64,000 nt of DNA from Lingula anatina. Its lineage: Eukaryota; Brachiopoda; Lingulata; Lingulida; Lingulidae. The notes beneath the pieces are model-generated. The model ran no database searches and was not told the origin of the DNA. It saw only the letters and a list, made by a program, of their open reading frames with translations. The translations under genes were made by a program, and so were the position numbers. The DNA lies in contig NW_019774103.1 of assembly GCF_001039355.2 (NCBI RefSeq), positions 393,292 to 457,291 on the forward strand. Direction: 5' to 3'. The number at the start of each line of letters is the position of its first letter. Position 1 is the first letter of the stretch. Of the stretch, positions 21,380-33,829 are shown in pieces.

Positions 21380-22003
21380 TAAGTGTATTCTAACTGCACT
21401 ATGAGTGCATTCTTAATATTTTTACAGCATTCCAACAGGAGAACAGAAATGGCAAGACACTTCAAATCCTGCCAGAATGTTCCCAGACAACTGCTTAGCA
21501 CAGCACATCAAAATGCCAAGGAACTATAATCTAGCTTACTCTTCTAAATAATTTACAATAACAAGGCAGCAAAGCTGTCAAATGTACAGACAAAAAACAG
21601 AAAATAAAGATGCAAAAAAGGTCATTTTGTCAATTTTGAAGCAATAATAAATAATGCTTATAATAGCACTATCAGTCACCACTGAATTTTAATCATGCAC
21701 AACAGGTAAAATGGTCAATAACATGAGCGGACCCAGAGATATTCTCTGACAGTATTCCAAAGTATCTATTTTGATCCATCCTCCATTTTGATGGTCTTCC
21801 AACAGAAGAAAAAATAGATACCAGGCAATATAAACTTAATAACCTGACTGTCTTCCAGAAGTCCCAGAAGATGGTCTCAATCTACCCTTTCAACAAGATT
21901 ACAGTTTCAGGACAATAAGAGTTCAAATTCACATGATGAAAGTCTCAATATTTGAAAAATGATGACAGTGCATAAAATAATATTACATAAGTAACATAAT
22001 GTT

Positions 22004-22827
22004 NNNNNNNNNNNNNNNNNNNNNNNNNNNNNNNNNNNNNNNNNNNNNNNNNNNNNNNNNNNNNNNNNNNNNNNNNNNNNNNNNNNNNNNNNNNNNNNNN
22101 NNNNNNNNNNNNNNNNNNNNNNNNNNNNNNNNNNNNNNNNNNNNNNNNNNNNNNNNNNNNNNNNNNNNNNNNNNNNNNNNNNNNNNNNNNNNNNNNNNNN
22201 NNNNNNNNNNNNNNNNNNNNNNNNNNNNNNNNNNNNNNNNNNNNNNNNNNNNNNNNNNNNNNNNNNNNNNNNNNNNNNNNNNNNNNNNNNNNNNNNNNNN
22301 NNNNNNNNNNNNNNNNNNNNNNNNNNNNNNNNNNNNNNNNNNNNNNNNNNNNNNNNNNNNNNNNNNNNNNNNNNNNNNNNNNNNNNNNNNNNNNNNNNNN
22401 NNNNNNNNNNNNNNNNNNNNNNNNNNNNNNNNNNNNNNNNNNNNNNNNNNNNNNNNNNNNNNNNNNNNNNNNNNNNNNNNNNNNNNNNNNNNNNNNNNNN
22501 NNNNNNNNNNNNNNNNNNNNNNNNNNNNNNNNNNNNNNNNNNNNNNNNNNNNNNNNNNNNNNNNNNNNNNNNNNNNNNNNNNNNNNNNNNNNNNNNNNNN
22601 NNNNNNNNNNNNNNNNNNNNNNNNNNNNNNNNNNNNNNNNNNNNNNNNNNNNNNNNNNNNNNNNNNNNNNNNNNNNNNNNNNNNNNNNNNNNNNNNNNNN
22701 NNNNNNNNNNNNNNNNNNNNNNNNNNNNNNNNNNNNNNNNNNNNNNNNNNNNNNNNNNNNNNNNNNNNNNNNNNNNNNNNNNNNNNNNNNNNNNNNNNNN
22801 NNNNNNNNNNNNNNNNNNNNNNNNNNN
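22004..22827. other. Assembly gap (824 N)
   Basis: A run of N. It lies upstream of the NADSYN1 exons and upstream of the CXC gene, so it may hide 5' exons of either. Open frames crossing it have no meaning. Confidence 1.
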
Positions 22828-23671
22828 ATGAACATAAGAAAGTTTAAAGTTGTGACCATGGGTGTGGACAAAACCTGGCTGCTTCGATGGGGAGATCTGT
22901 GTATTATAGTTTATGCTCACAAACTAGATTGTTCACATTCTGATTTGTTTTGGGATTTTTATATGAATCAATTTGTTCTTTTAAGCCAAATGCTTGTTAT
23001 TTTTATTTTAAAGGTCTCCTTTTTGTGTAAAGTAACAGTTCAACATTGCATTTTCTAATTAACATCTGCATGTTTCACTCAATTGGGATATGCTTTTTGT
23101 TTGGGGGGGGGGGGTATTTAAAGCCATTTTGAATGATTTTATTGTTACCTATATTGTCAATATTATAAATGCGAAACCACCTACAAACGTCAGGTAATAT
23201 GTAAATGAGATTCTTAAGAAATCATCTGATAGAGAAATATTCATGTAGCTTAATTTGCTATTGCATGCAATTATTACCATGTGATTCCTAATACCACCAT
23301 CTATTAATACTAACAAAATTATTATTTGTTGATACCAGCTGCTTTTAGTAAAGCTCTTGAGTGTATTTGGTGTTACTGATAATCTGTTAAGAATTGCATT
23401 TTATTGAGGTTTGCAGTTGCTTTTAGGCTGCTTTTATGATATACTAAATGCCTCGTTTGTCCGGATTTTCAAAACTTTTCATCTACAGTTTCATTGTTAT
23501 TATTATCATCTTTTATGTTATTGCCATTGTATTTCCACTGGATAGAGCTATTTTATTTTATATTTGGAAGTTATATATATTCAATCCAATATATGTTCAT
23601 ATTTCAGTATGCCTGTCTATGCAGTGCCATATCAGGACATTGGCTTTTATAATATTATCTCTCCACTTTAG

Positions 23672-26499
23672 GAAGCTGGTTTACCAGTTTGAAACGGGCA
23701 CCTTCCCACATAACAGGAATGTGAAACTTCTGGTTAATATAGAAGTTCCATTCAGCACCATAGTTGGTCTTCATGCCCACTTCAGTACCATCCAGGTGGA
23801 AGTGAACAGAGCTCCGTATATTTTTCCTGGTTACAAGCTGGTAACCGAGGGAAGCTCCTACCAACCTTTCTTTCATACCAGGCATATAAATGACCACTGT
23901 GATGTCACTGGGGGTCAGTTTAAGACCTGTCCATACCACAAGGTAAGATTATTATGTAATTGCAGAAAAAAAATGAGTAAAAATTATTATTAAAGTTTGA
24001 AAAGTACTGCCACTGGGGACTGATTTGCAGGGATCATTTCGCAAATAAGCAGCAAGGTGGTCCAGCTACTTATCAAGTACATTGGAATTATCTAAAGATA
24101 TATATGTAAACAGAAGGAAGTAAAGACTTCACTTCTGCTTTACTTTGAACTTCTCAACAAACAGTAGGTGTTCTCTTTAATGTGATTTAATATAAATTCT
24201 TATCTTTGTTCACATTGCCATATCTTACAGATAACTTTGAAGATGAACACGGCTTTAAACTTCAAGAAATATTTGTCTGGTTTTGATGAGAGACTAGATG
24301 GATTGTTTAAGAAGCCATTCATTGAGCTCACTGGCAAAACTCTGCCAGTTGTTTCAGGGTTTGGGGAAGGAAATAACATTTATCCTGGCATAGATTTTTC
24401 TAGTAGGTTCCTGTTGTTCATGTTATTTTTCTTCTTATATTCTCTTTCATTTTCCACTGGTTTTGTAATACCTCTTAACTTACCAAAGTGAATATACATT
24501 AGATTTTTAAGTTAATTAATTTTGTCTCAAATAATGGCTGTAATTCTGTTGATTTGCCAAATGTTAATTTCTAATGCTTTAGAGAGAAGTTCTAATGATA
24601 ATACACACGTACTCAGTACCTGAAGAATGACATCATTTGACACTTCAAAGGAATTTTACTCAAATATTGTCATATGAGGAAACCAAAAGCATGTTCTCCT
24701 TTCAGATCCTATTGAAGAACCAACAAAGACCCCAGTCATGCTTACATCACAGTTAGAAGGCAGTGCCAGATGTGAATGCACTGTGTCTGGTGCAGAGGGA
24801 GGCATTTGCTCCACCCTGTCATGTGGATGCTTGTCTTTGGGAAAGAAATGCAGTGATTGCCAGTGTATTGGGTGCACAAACCCTTTGAATATCCTCACTC
24901 AAGTTGGCATTGGACTGCAAGAAATACAAGATGACCCTTGTTTATTTCAAAATCTGACCAAGGTGGGTGATCAGTGTAAATGATTATATGATGCTCCAAC
25001 AGGTGTTTGTGTGTTTTAAGTTTTTAAAAAAATGAATTTAATGAAGATCATATTTCATAGAGCTTATTAAATTCTATCAAAGTTTAATTAGATTTTATTT
25101 GAAAGCATAATTAATATAAACCTTTTTGTCCTATGACTTCACCTCTTCACATCCTATTAGGAAAACTAGCGGATGTTTCTGTGATGTAATTGAAACGCTG
25201 ATGATATATTTTTGATAAAATTAAAATAGATTTTCATTACACTAGATGAAATTTCAACTCTTGTTAACCTCTCAGATGCATCTTTGTCCTTGAAACCTTA
25301 CATCCAGTAGCTCAGCTTTTCCTTCAGTTGTGTTAATATAACCAGTTTTGCAAACTGATCCATTGCCATTTTGTCACCAGATTCAGAACCTTCCCCAGTA
25401 TCTGGAGTGTAACATACATTTCCCCTGCTGTGGATGTAGTGCCAAGCTGAAGTACTGTATCCCCTCCACAGTGCTGTGTCCCAACTATCCTGCTTGCAAA
25501 CAGGCATACAAGTACTCTTGGTGTATAGGTAATACATTATGATTGATCACAAATATATAAAATATGGATATTGATAGTTAAAGGATTAGTGAAAATGGCT
25601 AGTTCAATTTCATCCCTTTGCTCCATCCATAATGAAGACAAGTATAGTTGTACAGCAGTTGGCACAGATGAATTCGGGTTCAAACTTAAAAATTGATACA
25701 GAGGAGATAGTTTTCCCTTTCGAATAAAGATTTTTTCAATATTCAAATGACCATTATAAGGCACATGCCTGACAACATATCATTTGCATAACCATTCCTT
25801 CTGAACATACTGGAACTGTTATTTACTTTTTATGCACATAAACGGTATTGTTTACTTGCAATTTATTTAAGATAATTAAAGAGTTACATTTTCAAGTAGA
25901 AAGCAGACACAAACTGTGCAGTATCATTACTTGATTTGTCTTCAGGTGAGTTGTGCAGTGAAGTAGACAGCCCCAGGAATCATTGTGTTGAATGCAAGTA
26001 CTGCAGGAGAACTGGAGATGTGCATTGTCAGGTAGACAGTACAAAATTACATAATGACAAATTAAGGAAGGATTTTTGGCATTTTCCTGCCAAATTAACT
26101 AACAGCGCTTTTAATGATATTTGAATTAATATTTTACAGCAGCATCATGAAAACATATTGTACTGGTGGTAAAGAGTATTGAAAGCTCAGGAAGTGGCAT
26201 TTGTGTGTGTGAACATCTAGCTAATGCTATTTTATACTCCTGCTATGCTTATGCATCCATCTTATATTGGACAACAAAATGACAAGTCGGTTGAAAAGGT
26301 TAAGGCACATAGTGCTTTAATTTCATAACATTTTTTTCTCAATCAGAAGTGCAAGAGATGTTACTTCTCAGGGCCAAGTGGATTCCGTTGTCCAGGATGT
26401 ACGGAGACAGACCTAAACAGTAGCTCTCCAAACCACCTGATAGACCTGTTTAACGCCATGGTGACAGACATGAAGACATGGAACAGTGACACTGCTTAA
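23672..26499 (+). CDS. Cysteine-rich CXC-type zinc-binding protein, unknown function (5' incomplete)
   Basis: Six exons with GT-AG junctions stay in frame for about 361 codons: 23672-23942, 24231-24402, 24706-24962, 25381-25528, 25946-26031 and 26347-26499 (TAA). Exons 1-2 give a mixed alpha/beta region (KLLVNIEVPFSTIVGLHAHF, PVVSGFGEGNNIYPG). Exon 3 has C-x-C-x8-C-x4-C-x-C-x5-C-x2-C-x-C-x2-C-T-N, the spacing of a CXC (TSO1/MSL2-like) zinc cluster. Exon 4 has FPCCGCSAKLKYC and CPNYPACKQAYKYSWC. Exons 5-6 have ELC...CVECKYCRRTG..HCQKCKRCYFSG...CPGC. CXC clusters usually bind DNA, which is family knowledge and not shown here. The start exon is not visible and may lie in the N run. I cannot name an orthologue. 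Confidence 0.75.
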
Positions 26500-26649
26500 A
26501 TGTCATTTGGAAAAGGAAAGGACTGTCTTGTCAACATGATGGCAGGCTTGGACCACAGAAAAAAGGGACAGGTTGATTTGGTTGGAAAAACTAATCGTCG
26601 ATAGTGACTGTGCATTTTGGTTTGACTAAAGGGCTTTGTATACCATTGT

Positions 26650-27010
26650 AACTGTGAACCATGGCAACAGGGATTTGTTACCTCTTGTTTACATGGAATA
26701 TTTGACACCTAGAAAAAAGTCCTATCAGATGTATAGGAGTTTTGTGATACAGTGATTTGTCAGCTCTTGTTTACATGGAATGTTTGAAACCTAGAAAAAG
26801 TTGTATTAGATATATAGGACAGTTTTGAGGCAACAGTGATTTGTTACTTCTAGTTTACATGGAATATTTGACACCTAAAAAAGTGGTATTAGATGTATAG
26901 GACAGTTTTGTGGCAACAGTGATTTGTTACCTCTAGTTTACATGCAATATTTGACACCTAGAAAAAGTCTTATGGGATGTATAGGACAGTTTTGAGGTGC
27001 AGGTGACATT
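26650..27010. repeat. Tandem repeat downstream of the CXC gene, ~83-bp unit
   Basis: About four diverged units contain CAACAGTGATTTGTTACCTC, TAGTTTACATGGAATATTTG, ACACCTAGAAAAAGT and AGATGTATAGGACAGTTTTG. It starts about 150 bp after the stop codon and is likely in the 3' UTR. Confidence 0.8.
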
Positions 27011-27602
27011 TGAGTTTGCCTGTTTATATAGTGATCGGCCTCTTTTTTTTTTCCTCTTTGCAAGATCATGATATTAGTGAATTATTTTTGGCTGGTCCTC
27101 CTCAGACATATAGTGATACCAATGTCAGACAACAGTAATGATTTAATGTTAAAATTTGCAAAAATTCTTGTTCTAAGTGGTGATGGCATGGGCCTAGAAA
27201 TGTGTAGGGACATACGGATTACTTTTCTCTATGAACTGTTTAGATTTTACATGGGTTTTTTTAAAGTAACAATTACAAACGTCAAAGATACATGCTTCTA
27301 TTCCAGTTAATTGGATTCTATGAATAGGTTGATCGGTATCTTAAAGTGCTTTCGAGTTTTTAGAGACTTTTTCATTGAGCTTAGAATAGACTTCTGACAT
27401 GCTTATCAAGATTCTAGTTAAATGTAGACATAAACTTTTCTTGCTTTGTATTAATGTCCTCACCAGTCTATCATTGATTAGTGTAGGTATCTTTTTGAAC
27501 ATCCCCCCATTTTAACCCAAGTTACAGTATATAATTTTTTTTTGTTGTTGTTGTTGTTGTTGAAGTGGACCCAGCAAACACTACCAAGGTGGGTTGTCAT
27601 AT

Positions 27603-27930
27603 TAAAGGGATAACAACTCTTCGTATGAGAAATATATTTTACAATAAAAACATTGTAAACAACCCATAAAAATATATTCTATTTTACCACAAAAATGGCA
27701 GTTGAAGCAATTATTCTGAAATCTGTACTTGCCATCGGACCATGTGACCTCGTAGATGGCTCTACTCTAACAATCTCTTAAGAGATTATTACAAAAAAAA
27801 AACTTTCTAGAAAAAAAAACAGGGACTAACTTTGAATTTAGAAATGGATTCATTAACCATTTGTAAGTATGGGAAAATTGTCTACCCCAGGAAATTCATT
27901 TTTGCCAAAATGAACAGTGTTTGTCCCATT
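27603..27930. mobile_element. MITE-like element, copy 2
   Basis: Diverged relative of 17942-18325. It begins AAAGGGATAACAACTCTTCG and ends GAACAGTGTTTGTCCCATT, shares ACATTGTAAACAAC and the CCAGGAAATTCATTTTTGCC block, and has no coding capacity. Confidence 0.65.
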
Positions 27931-28508
27931 AAATTTTAGACAAATATACAAACTTGTTTGTTATCGGTTCTAGATTTATTTAAATATGAATTGCTGTTGT
28001 TTCTTTTATAATATATATTCAACGTTTTGCAACAGAGCAGTGTCCCTTTAAACAAGGGTTTAATAATTTTTCCAATGTAGAAATTGACGTATTCCCATTG
28101 TGGGGTTAGACGAAGGGGGAATAATGATTCGAACTGATGTAAGATTAAGGAACTATTTAAACGAAATCTTCATGTAATTTGTTATTCATGATGGTGAAGC
28201 AAGCTACCTATTACTTATATAATATTCTTATATAACTGCAAAAAAGTCGACATCGAGCATAAGAGTGACAAAAGGTTTTGCCATTTGTGGGGGTTTGACA
28301 CATAGAAAAATACATTTACATCTTTTCTTTCTAGCATCTTACATAAATTGTATAGAGAAGCATTCACCTGTGAAAATCCAAGATTAAAAACATCCCAAAA
28401 GTACAAGCTATCCATACTATAGCAGAAACTGGAATATTCAAATAAATATGCCATGATTTAAATGCATTACTTGCACTATTCTGTTTCACTTGCTAACTAA
28501 AATATAGG

Positions 28509-30111
28509 TCAATCATTTTTGCTTGCCACTTTCATTTTATCTCTGACTGTCATGTTAGAGAAAAATCTACTACAGATATAAAGAGGCATAGGTAAAAGCA
28601 TCAAACATATCACAACTACCAGTATCACATCAACAGAATAATATTGATACCAAGACATATGGTTTAGTTTAGACTGTAAATGCATAGCTCCTTTGGCTGC
28701 AATAGCAGAGTTTATAACGGATAGTATTTTCTGTCCGTGACCTTCTAAACTAAGTCTAAAAATCTTAGATGCTTTCTTTGCATTTTCTGCATACAAAGTA
28801 TTATTCAGTACTGTCAATAATTCTGAGTGCAGGCTGTCAGCTGTCAGTGTTGACACTTCCAGATATGTCCCCATTTTCAAGCGGTCAGTCAACTTCTTGG
28901 CCTGATGGGGCTGGTCAGCAATTAAAGGAATGGTCAAGACCATGATATACTGCTTCAAACATAGACCCTGCTCCTGCATGAGTTACGAACAGTTTAGTTT
29001 TAGGATTTGAGAGCAATTCTCTTTGAGGAAGCCACTTCACAATCATTGTATTTTTACCATGTTCACTTGGGAAATCATCGAGATCATTTGTGTCAGGTAT
29101 GTGTCTCCATATGACTTTACATGGTAACTGTGCTAAAGCTTTAGCGAATAGATTACCCCACTGGATGTCATAGCGGGTTCGAGATCCCATGCTCACAATG
29201 ACCAAGCCCTCCTTTTCCTCAACATCTTGAAGAAACAAAGTCACCTCTTTTTCTAAAGGTCTAGATCCAGTATTAAAAAATCCACCAATGAAAGCCATAT
29301 TTGGAAGCAATGGGCTTGGATACTCTATTGAAAAATCGGTGTTGTAAATTCTATAGGCAGCTCCATGGTTAACAAGATCTGTTAAAGTTACATCAGTAAG
29401 ATTACAGTACTCCAACAATTCCCTAAACGGATTTAAAAAGTAGCCTCTGAAAATATAGTTTTGAATGGGTTGAAGAAAATATTGGGAGACCGAGTTCTGC
29501 ACTCTTTCCATCAATGTCATTTGATCACTGAATGGCATATCAACACTGGGTAGGTATGGGGTGTGAGGCAAATCCCAAACAGACCTGTGACTACCTGGCA
29601 CCATATCAACAGTCACATATGGAATATCAAGATAGGTAGCTAAAATACTCCCACACACTGCCAGACTGTCTGTTATAACCAAGTCGGCTTTTAGATTCTT
29701 GATGCGTTTCAAAGAGCCAGTTGACATGAATAATGCCTTACAGTGGCTAAACTCGTGTGACATTCTATAATGAAGCTGCTTTGTAGGGCTCTCTTTCCTG
29801 ATATTGTCAATAGAATCAGATGTATCACAAGATTGGAATGAATGTTCCATCTCGAATTCTGGAGTGGTGTATTTGATCAAATGGACTTTATTTTTAAAGT
29901 TCTTGGCATAAGGGTTATATGGTCCAGCATATCTGCTTGGTGCTATGAAATAAACCTCGTGTCCTTTGTCAACAAGGAATCCTGCTAGAAACTCAAGGTT
30001 TAAGAGGTGGGATCCCCAACACTGTCCAAATGGTTTGATCAAGATTTTCCCACCCTGAGCTAAAGTGACTACCATCACAGCTATCAGGAACTTCATGGGT
30101 TGTGCCTGCAT
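28509..30111 (-). CDS. UDP-glucuronosyltransferase, single exon, frame broken
   Basis: From ATG at 30111 (or the in-frame 30096, MKFLIAVMVVTLAQGG, a signal peptide) the frame runs to 28938. It then shifts and resumes to a stop at 28509. UGTs transfer sugar from UDP-sugar to small lipophilic molecules, from the ER lumen. Seen are the N-terminal KPFGQCWGSHLLNLEFLAGF with its conserved His, VIVSMGSRTRYDIQW, VKWLPQRELLSNPKTKLFVT, the signature HAGAGSMFEAVYHG, LIADQPHQAKKL, and a C-terminal membrane helix (VILVVVICLMLLPMPLYIC) with a short tail. The break removes the G-V-P of the signature. Both halves are otherwise open and well conserved, so it is a recent lesion or a sequence error. No introns were needed. 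The total is near the usual ~520 residues. Confidence 0.88.
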
Positions 30112-32740
30112 GGTGGATGTCTTCAGTTTTTATCTGGAAATAAATATAATGAGAATAAATTGAGATATCTGCTATCACCCCAGTATCCAACACGTACTAG
30201 CACACATAGTTAATACATATTAACTTGATAAGTTGATTAGGACCTTTTACTTCTTTAATTAAATTACTAATACATTGATATGGATAATTCTTCACAATTT
30301 ACCAAGATGTTTTGCCAATCAATACTTTTCCTTTTATCAAACATAAAATTAATGTACTTCAAAAGGGTTAAGAGACATATGGATAACAGTGGTGTGCTGC
30401 AATCAGACCACTAAATCCATGCCTTTTTGCCACTTAAACTATCATATTGTACTTTAGTGTTTTTACCCATTCTAAACGATGTGAATTCACTTTCAATAAG
30501 TCCCACCCCAGAAAGCTTTGTAAGGGGACATCCACTGGGCGACAGCTTAGCGTGGGATACACTGGAGGCAGCTTTATCAGAGCTCTGGTTAGTCGGGGCC
30601 GTCTAGCCCAAGCGTGGGATAGTGCTCTGCGGGATAGAAAAAAAAAGTATCCCGCAGAGCACTTTCTTATTAGAGTTAGGGGATTCTTTTTTGTCAGTGC
30701 TTATAATGATTAGAGGATTATATGTAAGACAGCGATGCTCAATGGTGCGCAAAGTTGTATTTTATCAAAATTAAGACAAAACAATAAGGTCGCGCGCCAA
30801 GGTTATTTTCAGTTGCACCCTGGATTACGCACGCTTGCTCCGCAAGGTGTCGCCTGTGGCGGGGGGGCAACACAGCCCACATGGTTACTGTGGCGAAGGT
30901 GACAGGTACTTCCAAAAAACATTTTTTCATAATTGTCATTTTTTCCTCATTCTATTCACGAATTTGATATTTACGGCAATGGAAAATATGGCACCGGCAA
31001 AAGTGAATCTACAATGTAGGTGCGTTGACAGGCCACACAGGTGTCCCCAATTAACCGCCGCCAGAGAAGAGACCCCAAGCATTAAACAACACAACCTGTA
31101 GGTATTGGAAATTTGGTTAAAGCTAAGCAACTGAGGCTTTATTAGATTTGGGCAGAAATCGAGGGGAATGTCCAGTGACATGCCAAACCCCTAAGTTCCA
31201 GTCTTGGCCCTTGACACCAGTAACGCACCCCTTAGTCAAGAATCTGAACAAATCAATGTTGGGCAGGTATGCTCTATTTTCTACAGGCGTTTTGTGATTT
31301 TATCAACTTGATTGTCAAGTGCCAGACCTTTTGCTCCCAGGTACAAGTAGCAAACTTTATCAGATAACAATCTGACACTAACCATTCTGCACTAACAGCG
31401 CTGTAAACCCAGTTATCAATGGTGTCATCTTTACCTGTATCTTTACCGGTATTATGCCAGTGGTACGTTTGATACATTTGAGTAAGGAAATATGCTTAAA
31501 TTCATTTATAATACATAAAAACTTGGAAACTTTCAATGTTATTGCACAATAACAGTATAATGATGGGAGATGTTATGATTAAATGCTTAGGAGAATAATA
31601 AAAACAGATTATGTGAAATATAAAATGAATTGATTTTATTTGGGTTATTTATTTCAAACCAATTAATTATCAAACATGAAGCTTATTTTTAGAAACATTC
31701 GCAGATATACTAGTATGAAATATAACCCTGCTGGTACACAGATCTACAGTTCTAAAATGCAAATACCAAGCACATGTTCCTTTTACACACCACTGTTTAG
31801 ATGTGAATAATCATCTGTATATAGCAGTAAAAAAATCACAAGAAATGTGTAAGCAAGATATTTCTACAAGTAACCTCATTAATCAGTCAGGCAACCTCAT
31901 AATGCACCCAATAAATGTAGAAATTTGAGCCAGAGAAATTCTACATACAGGCATGACAGATTTACCATATATTGCCACCAACCCTTAACTGAATGGGCAT
32001 AGAAAGAACAAAATGAGTCTCCCTCCCATTAAAAATGAAAAATAAAAATAAATAAAAAAAACAGATACTGTCATTCTTAATACTGAAAAACAATGGCACC
32101 TTGCAGCCTTCACTGCTTCACTATTTGCAAACAATGTTCTAGTCACTGTAACTGTGTACTTTTGATGAGGCATAGATGCAAGAATAACTCCTTTGAAGTA
32201 TATTGTGAAGGTCTCTTTTGTCATAAATCTGCCACGTATAACCTGAATGTACATATTGCAATTCACACTGCAGCAGCTTGTCTTAGTAAGGACTCAACCT
32301 GTTGAAAACTTGAGGCACAGCTTCAGGGACAAGATCACACCATCTATCCTTGCTTTGATGATGGATCTACTAGTACATTATCTATGTCTTGTCCTCCTGG
32401 TTTCTCTAATACCATTTCCCCTGATCTATGCTCACATCAATCTCTACAGCTTGACCAACTGCTACACAGTTTTTACATCTGAAAGTATAAAGCAAAAATT
32501 GTAATAAAGCACTATCAATTTACTTGTTAAATATTGATTTGAGGGCAAGAGAAAAAGGCAGAAACCTCATATCATAATCAAGATAATTGAAAATCAAATA
32601 ATGCATAATCAAATAGCTTTAATTGTATATACTACTGATGATTTAATCTTTTAAAATTAGCATAAATTTCTCTTGTTAAAGCATAGCCACTTTATCAAAA
32701 TGTGCTTGAACAAATAATAATAATAATAATGAAAATAATA
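30112..32740. other. Intergenic sequence upstream of the UGT gene, no gene recognised
   Basis: It contains a perfect short hairpin (30621-30663) and a GC-rich patch at 30790-30900 with no convincing frame. The rest is AT-rich. Several exon-like acceptor sites near 32275 and 32477 lead only to short or stopped frames. Confidence 0.5.
30621..30663. repeat. Perfect 16-bp inverted repeat with 11-base loop
   Basis: AGTGCTCTGCGGGATA and TATCCCGCAGAGCACT flank the loop GAAAAAAAAAG. The arms are exact complements in a patch richer in GC than its surroundings. GCGTGGGATA occurs twice just upstream. Confidence 0.85.
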
Positions 32741-32749
32741 ATAAACAAC

Positions 32750-32917
32750 CTGCACACAAGATGGAACATGGAGGTCAACTGCCACAAAATAAGGTGATTT
32801 GTACTTGGTAGCCTGAGAAATAGTATCAGGTATTAATTTAAGCAGTAAATTGAGTAATAATACCGCAGAGTTAACAATGACACAAGCATACGGTGTTATG
32901 TAACAAAATTCATGCAT
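32750..32917 (-). CDS. Possible 56-codon coding exon, unknown
   Basis: Opens with ATG at 32917 (MHEFCYITPYACVIVNSAVL...), continues with KLIPDTISQATKYKSPYFVA and VDLHVPSC, and ends at CAG|GTTGTT. Its composition looks coding, and the position opposite the TRNT1 promoter would suit a divergent first exon. No following exon joins it in frame and I do not recognise the protein. Confidence 0.25.
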
Positions 32918-33284
32918 TAATTACTTGCTGTGGCAGTGTCCTCCTCAACCTATCGTGCACCGCAGGTTTCAATCAATGTCATCAAAAATTTTATTGTTGT
33001 TAGTTTGATCTATGTATCTGCTATTCAAATAATATCGTTTGGAAAATAACTAACTGATTTAATTTTGCTTTTGCAACATGAAATTATCATTAACTTTGCC
33101 GGTTCACGTGTAAACAGTACATGTACCTTGCAATCAGTGCTGCTCTTTTCTCCCCAACTCGCCACTGACAGGCTAACCACATCGCTTCAAAACAACGTTG
33201 GTATTCTCCTTTACTTTTGGTGTTGGCAGTTTCATCCCGGGGACATCGTTTTCGGTTAAAAACAACGTATCGTTTTCACCCATC

Positions 33285-33812
33285 TATGCATTGCTCCTGT
33301 ACAAAATGGCCGCTTGTTGCCCCCCAAGGGAAAAATCGTAGCACGTGGGTAGTTATGCAAGACCTGTGACGCATAACGCGCGCATCGTTATTGCTTAACT
33401 TCTTATTTACTGCGGGGCAGCAGAAAATGGCTGCGCCCTTGATGAACACTCGTTGGGCAATCTCGGTTAGTTGAAGGGACTGTATTGTATAAGGTAGGAT
33501 GTGATATGTTGCATCATCCCCTTGTAGGTACTTGACATTTGTTGAAGAACGTGTATACAGCAAAATACTTGAGATACAAATGAGTTAAATACAAAATCGT
33601 TTTCTCTGCTCTCCACTCGACAGTTTAAGTCAAGTTAAACATTGGAACTTCTCAAGTTCTTGAGCATTAAGGATGATCAGGATTGATGACAGTGTCATCG
33701 CCTCTAGATGAGAGAAATTTCAGAATTAGGCTATGAAGTACTCTCTGTAAGTCGCATTTTTTCATCATAGACATAGTATTTAAACTGATGTACATGCACA
33801 GTATAATTACAG
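33285..33812 (+). promoter_or_regulatory. TRNT1 promoter and 5' UTR region
   Basis: A local rise in GC and CpG around 33290-33450 includes CACGTG, TGACGCATAACGCGCGCATC and two AAAATGGC[CT]GC sites of YY1-like form (33302, 33424). A plausible non-coding first exon could end at CTCTCT|GTAAGTC near 33750. The first coding exon begins after TTACAG at 33812. Confidence 0.45.
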
Positions 33813-33829
33813 GTTTCATCGTTCAGGAT

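Noticed and set aside
21907-22920. Long open frames through 21907-22920 and 58540-59650
   Set aside because: They are open only because they cross N runs.
22828-23660. NADSYN1 glutaminase-domain exons or CXC-gene 5' exons beside the first N run
   Set aside because: I read both strands from 20917 to 23671 and found no segment resembling the glutaminase domain and no frame that joins to the CXC gene.
23655-23939. Minus-strand frame of 94 codons at 23655-23939
   Set aside because: It is opposite the first visible CXC-gene exon. The plus frame continues through five more spliced exons, while the minus one does not.
32080-32480. Exon-like acceptors near 32275 and 32477 on the minus strand
   Set aside because: Frames after them stop early or do not join each other or the 32750-32917 segment in phase.
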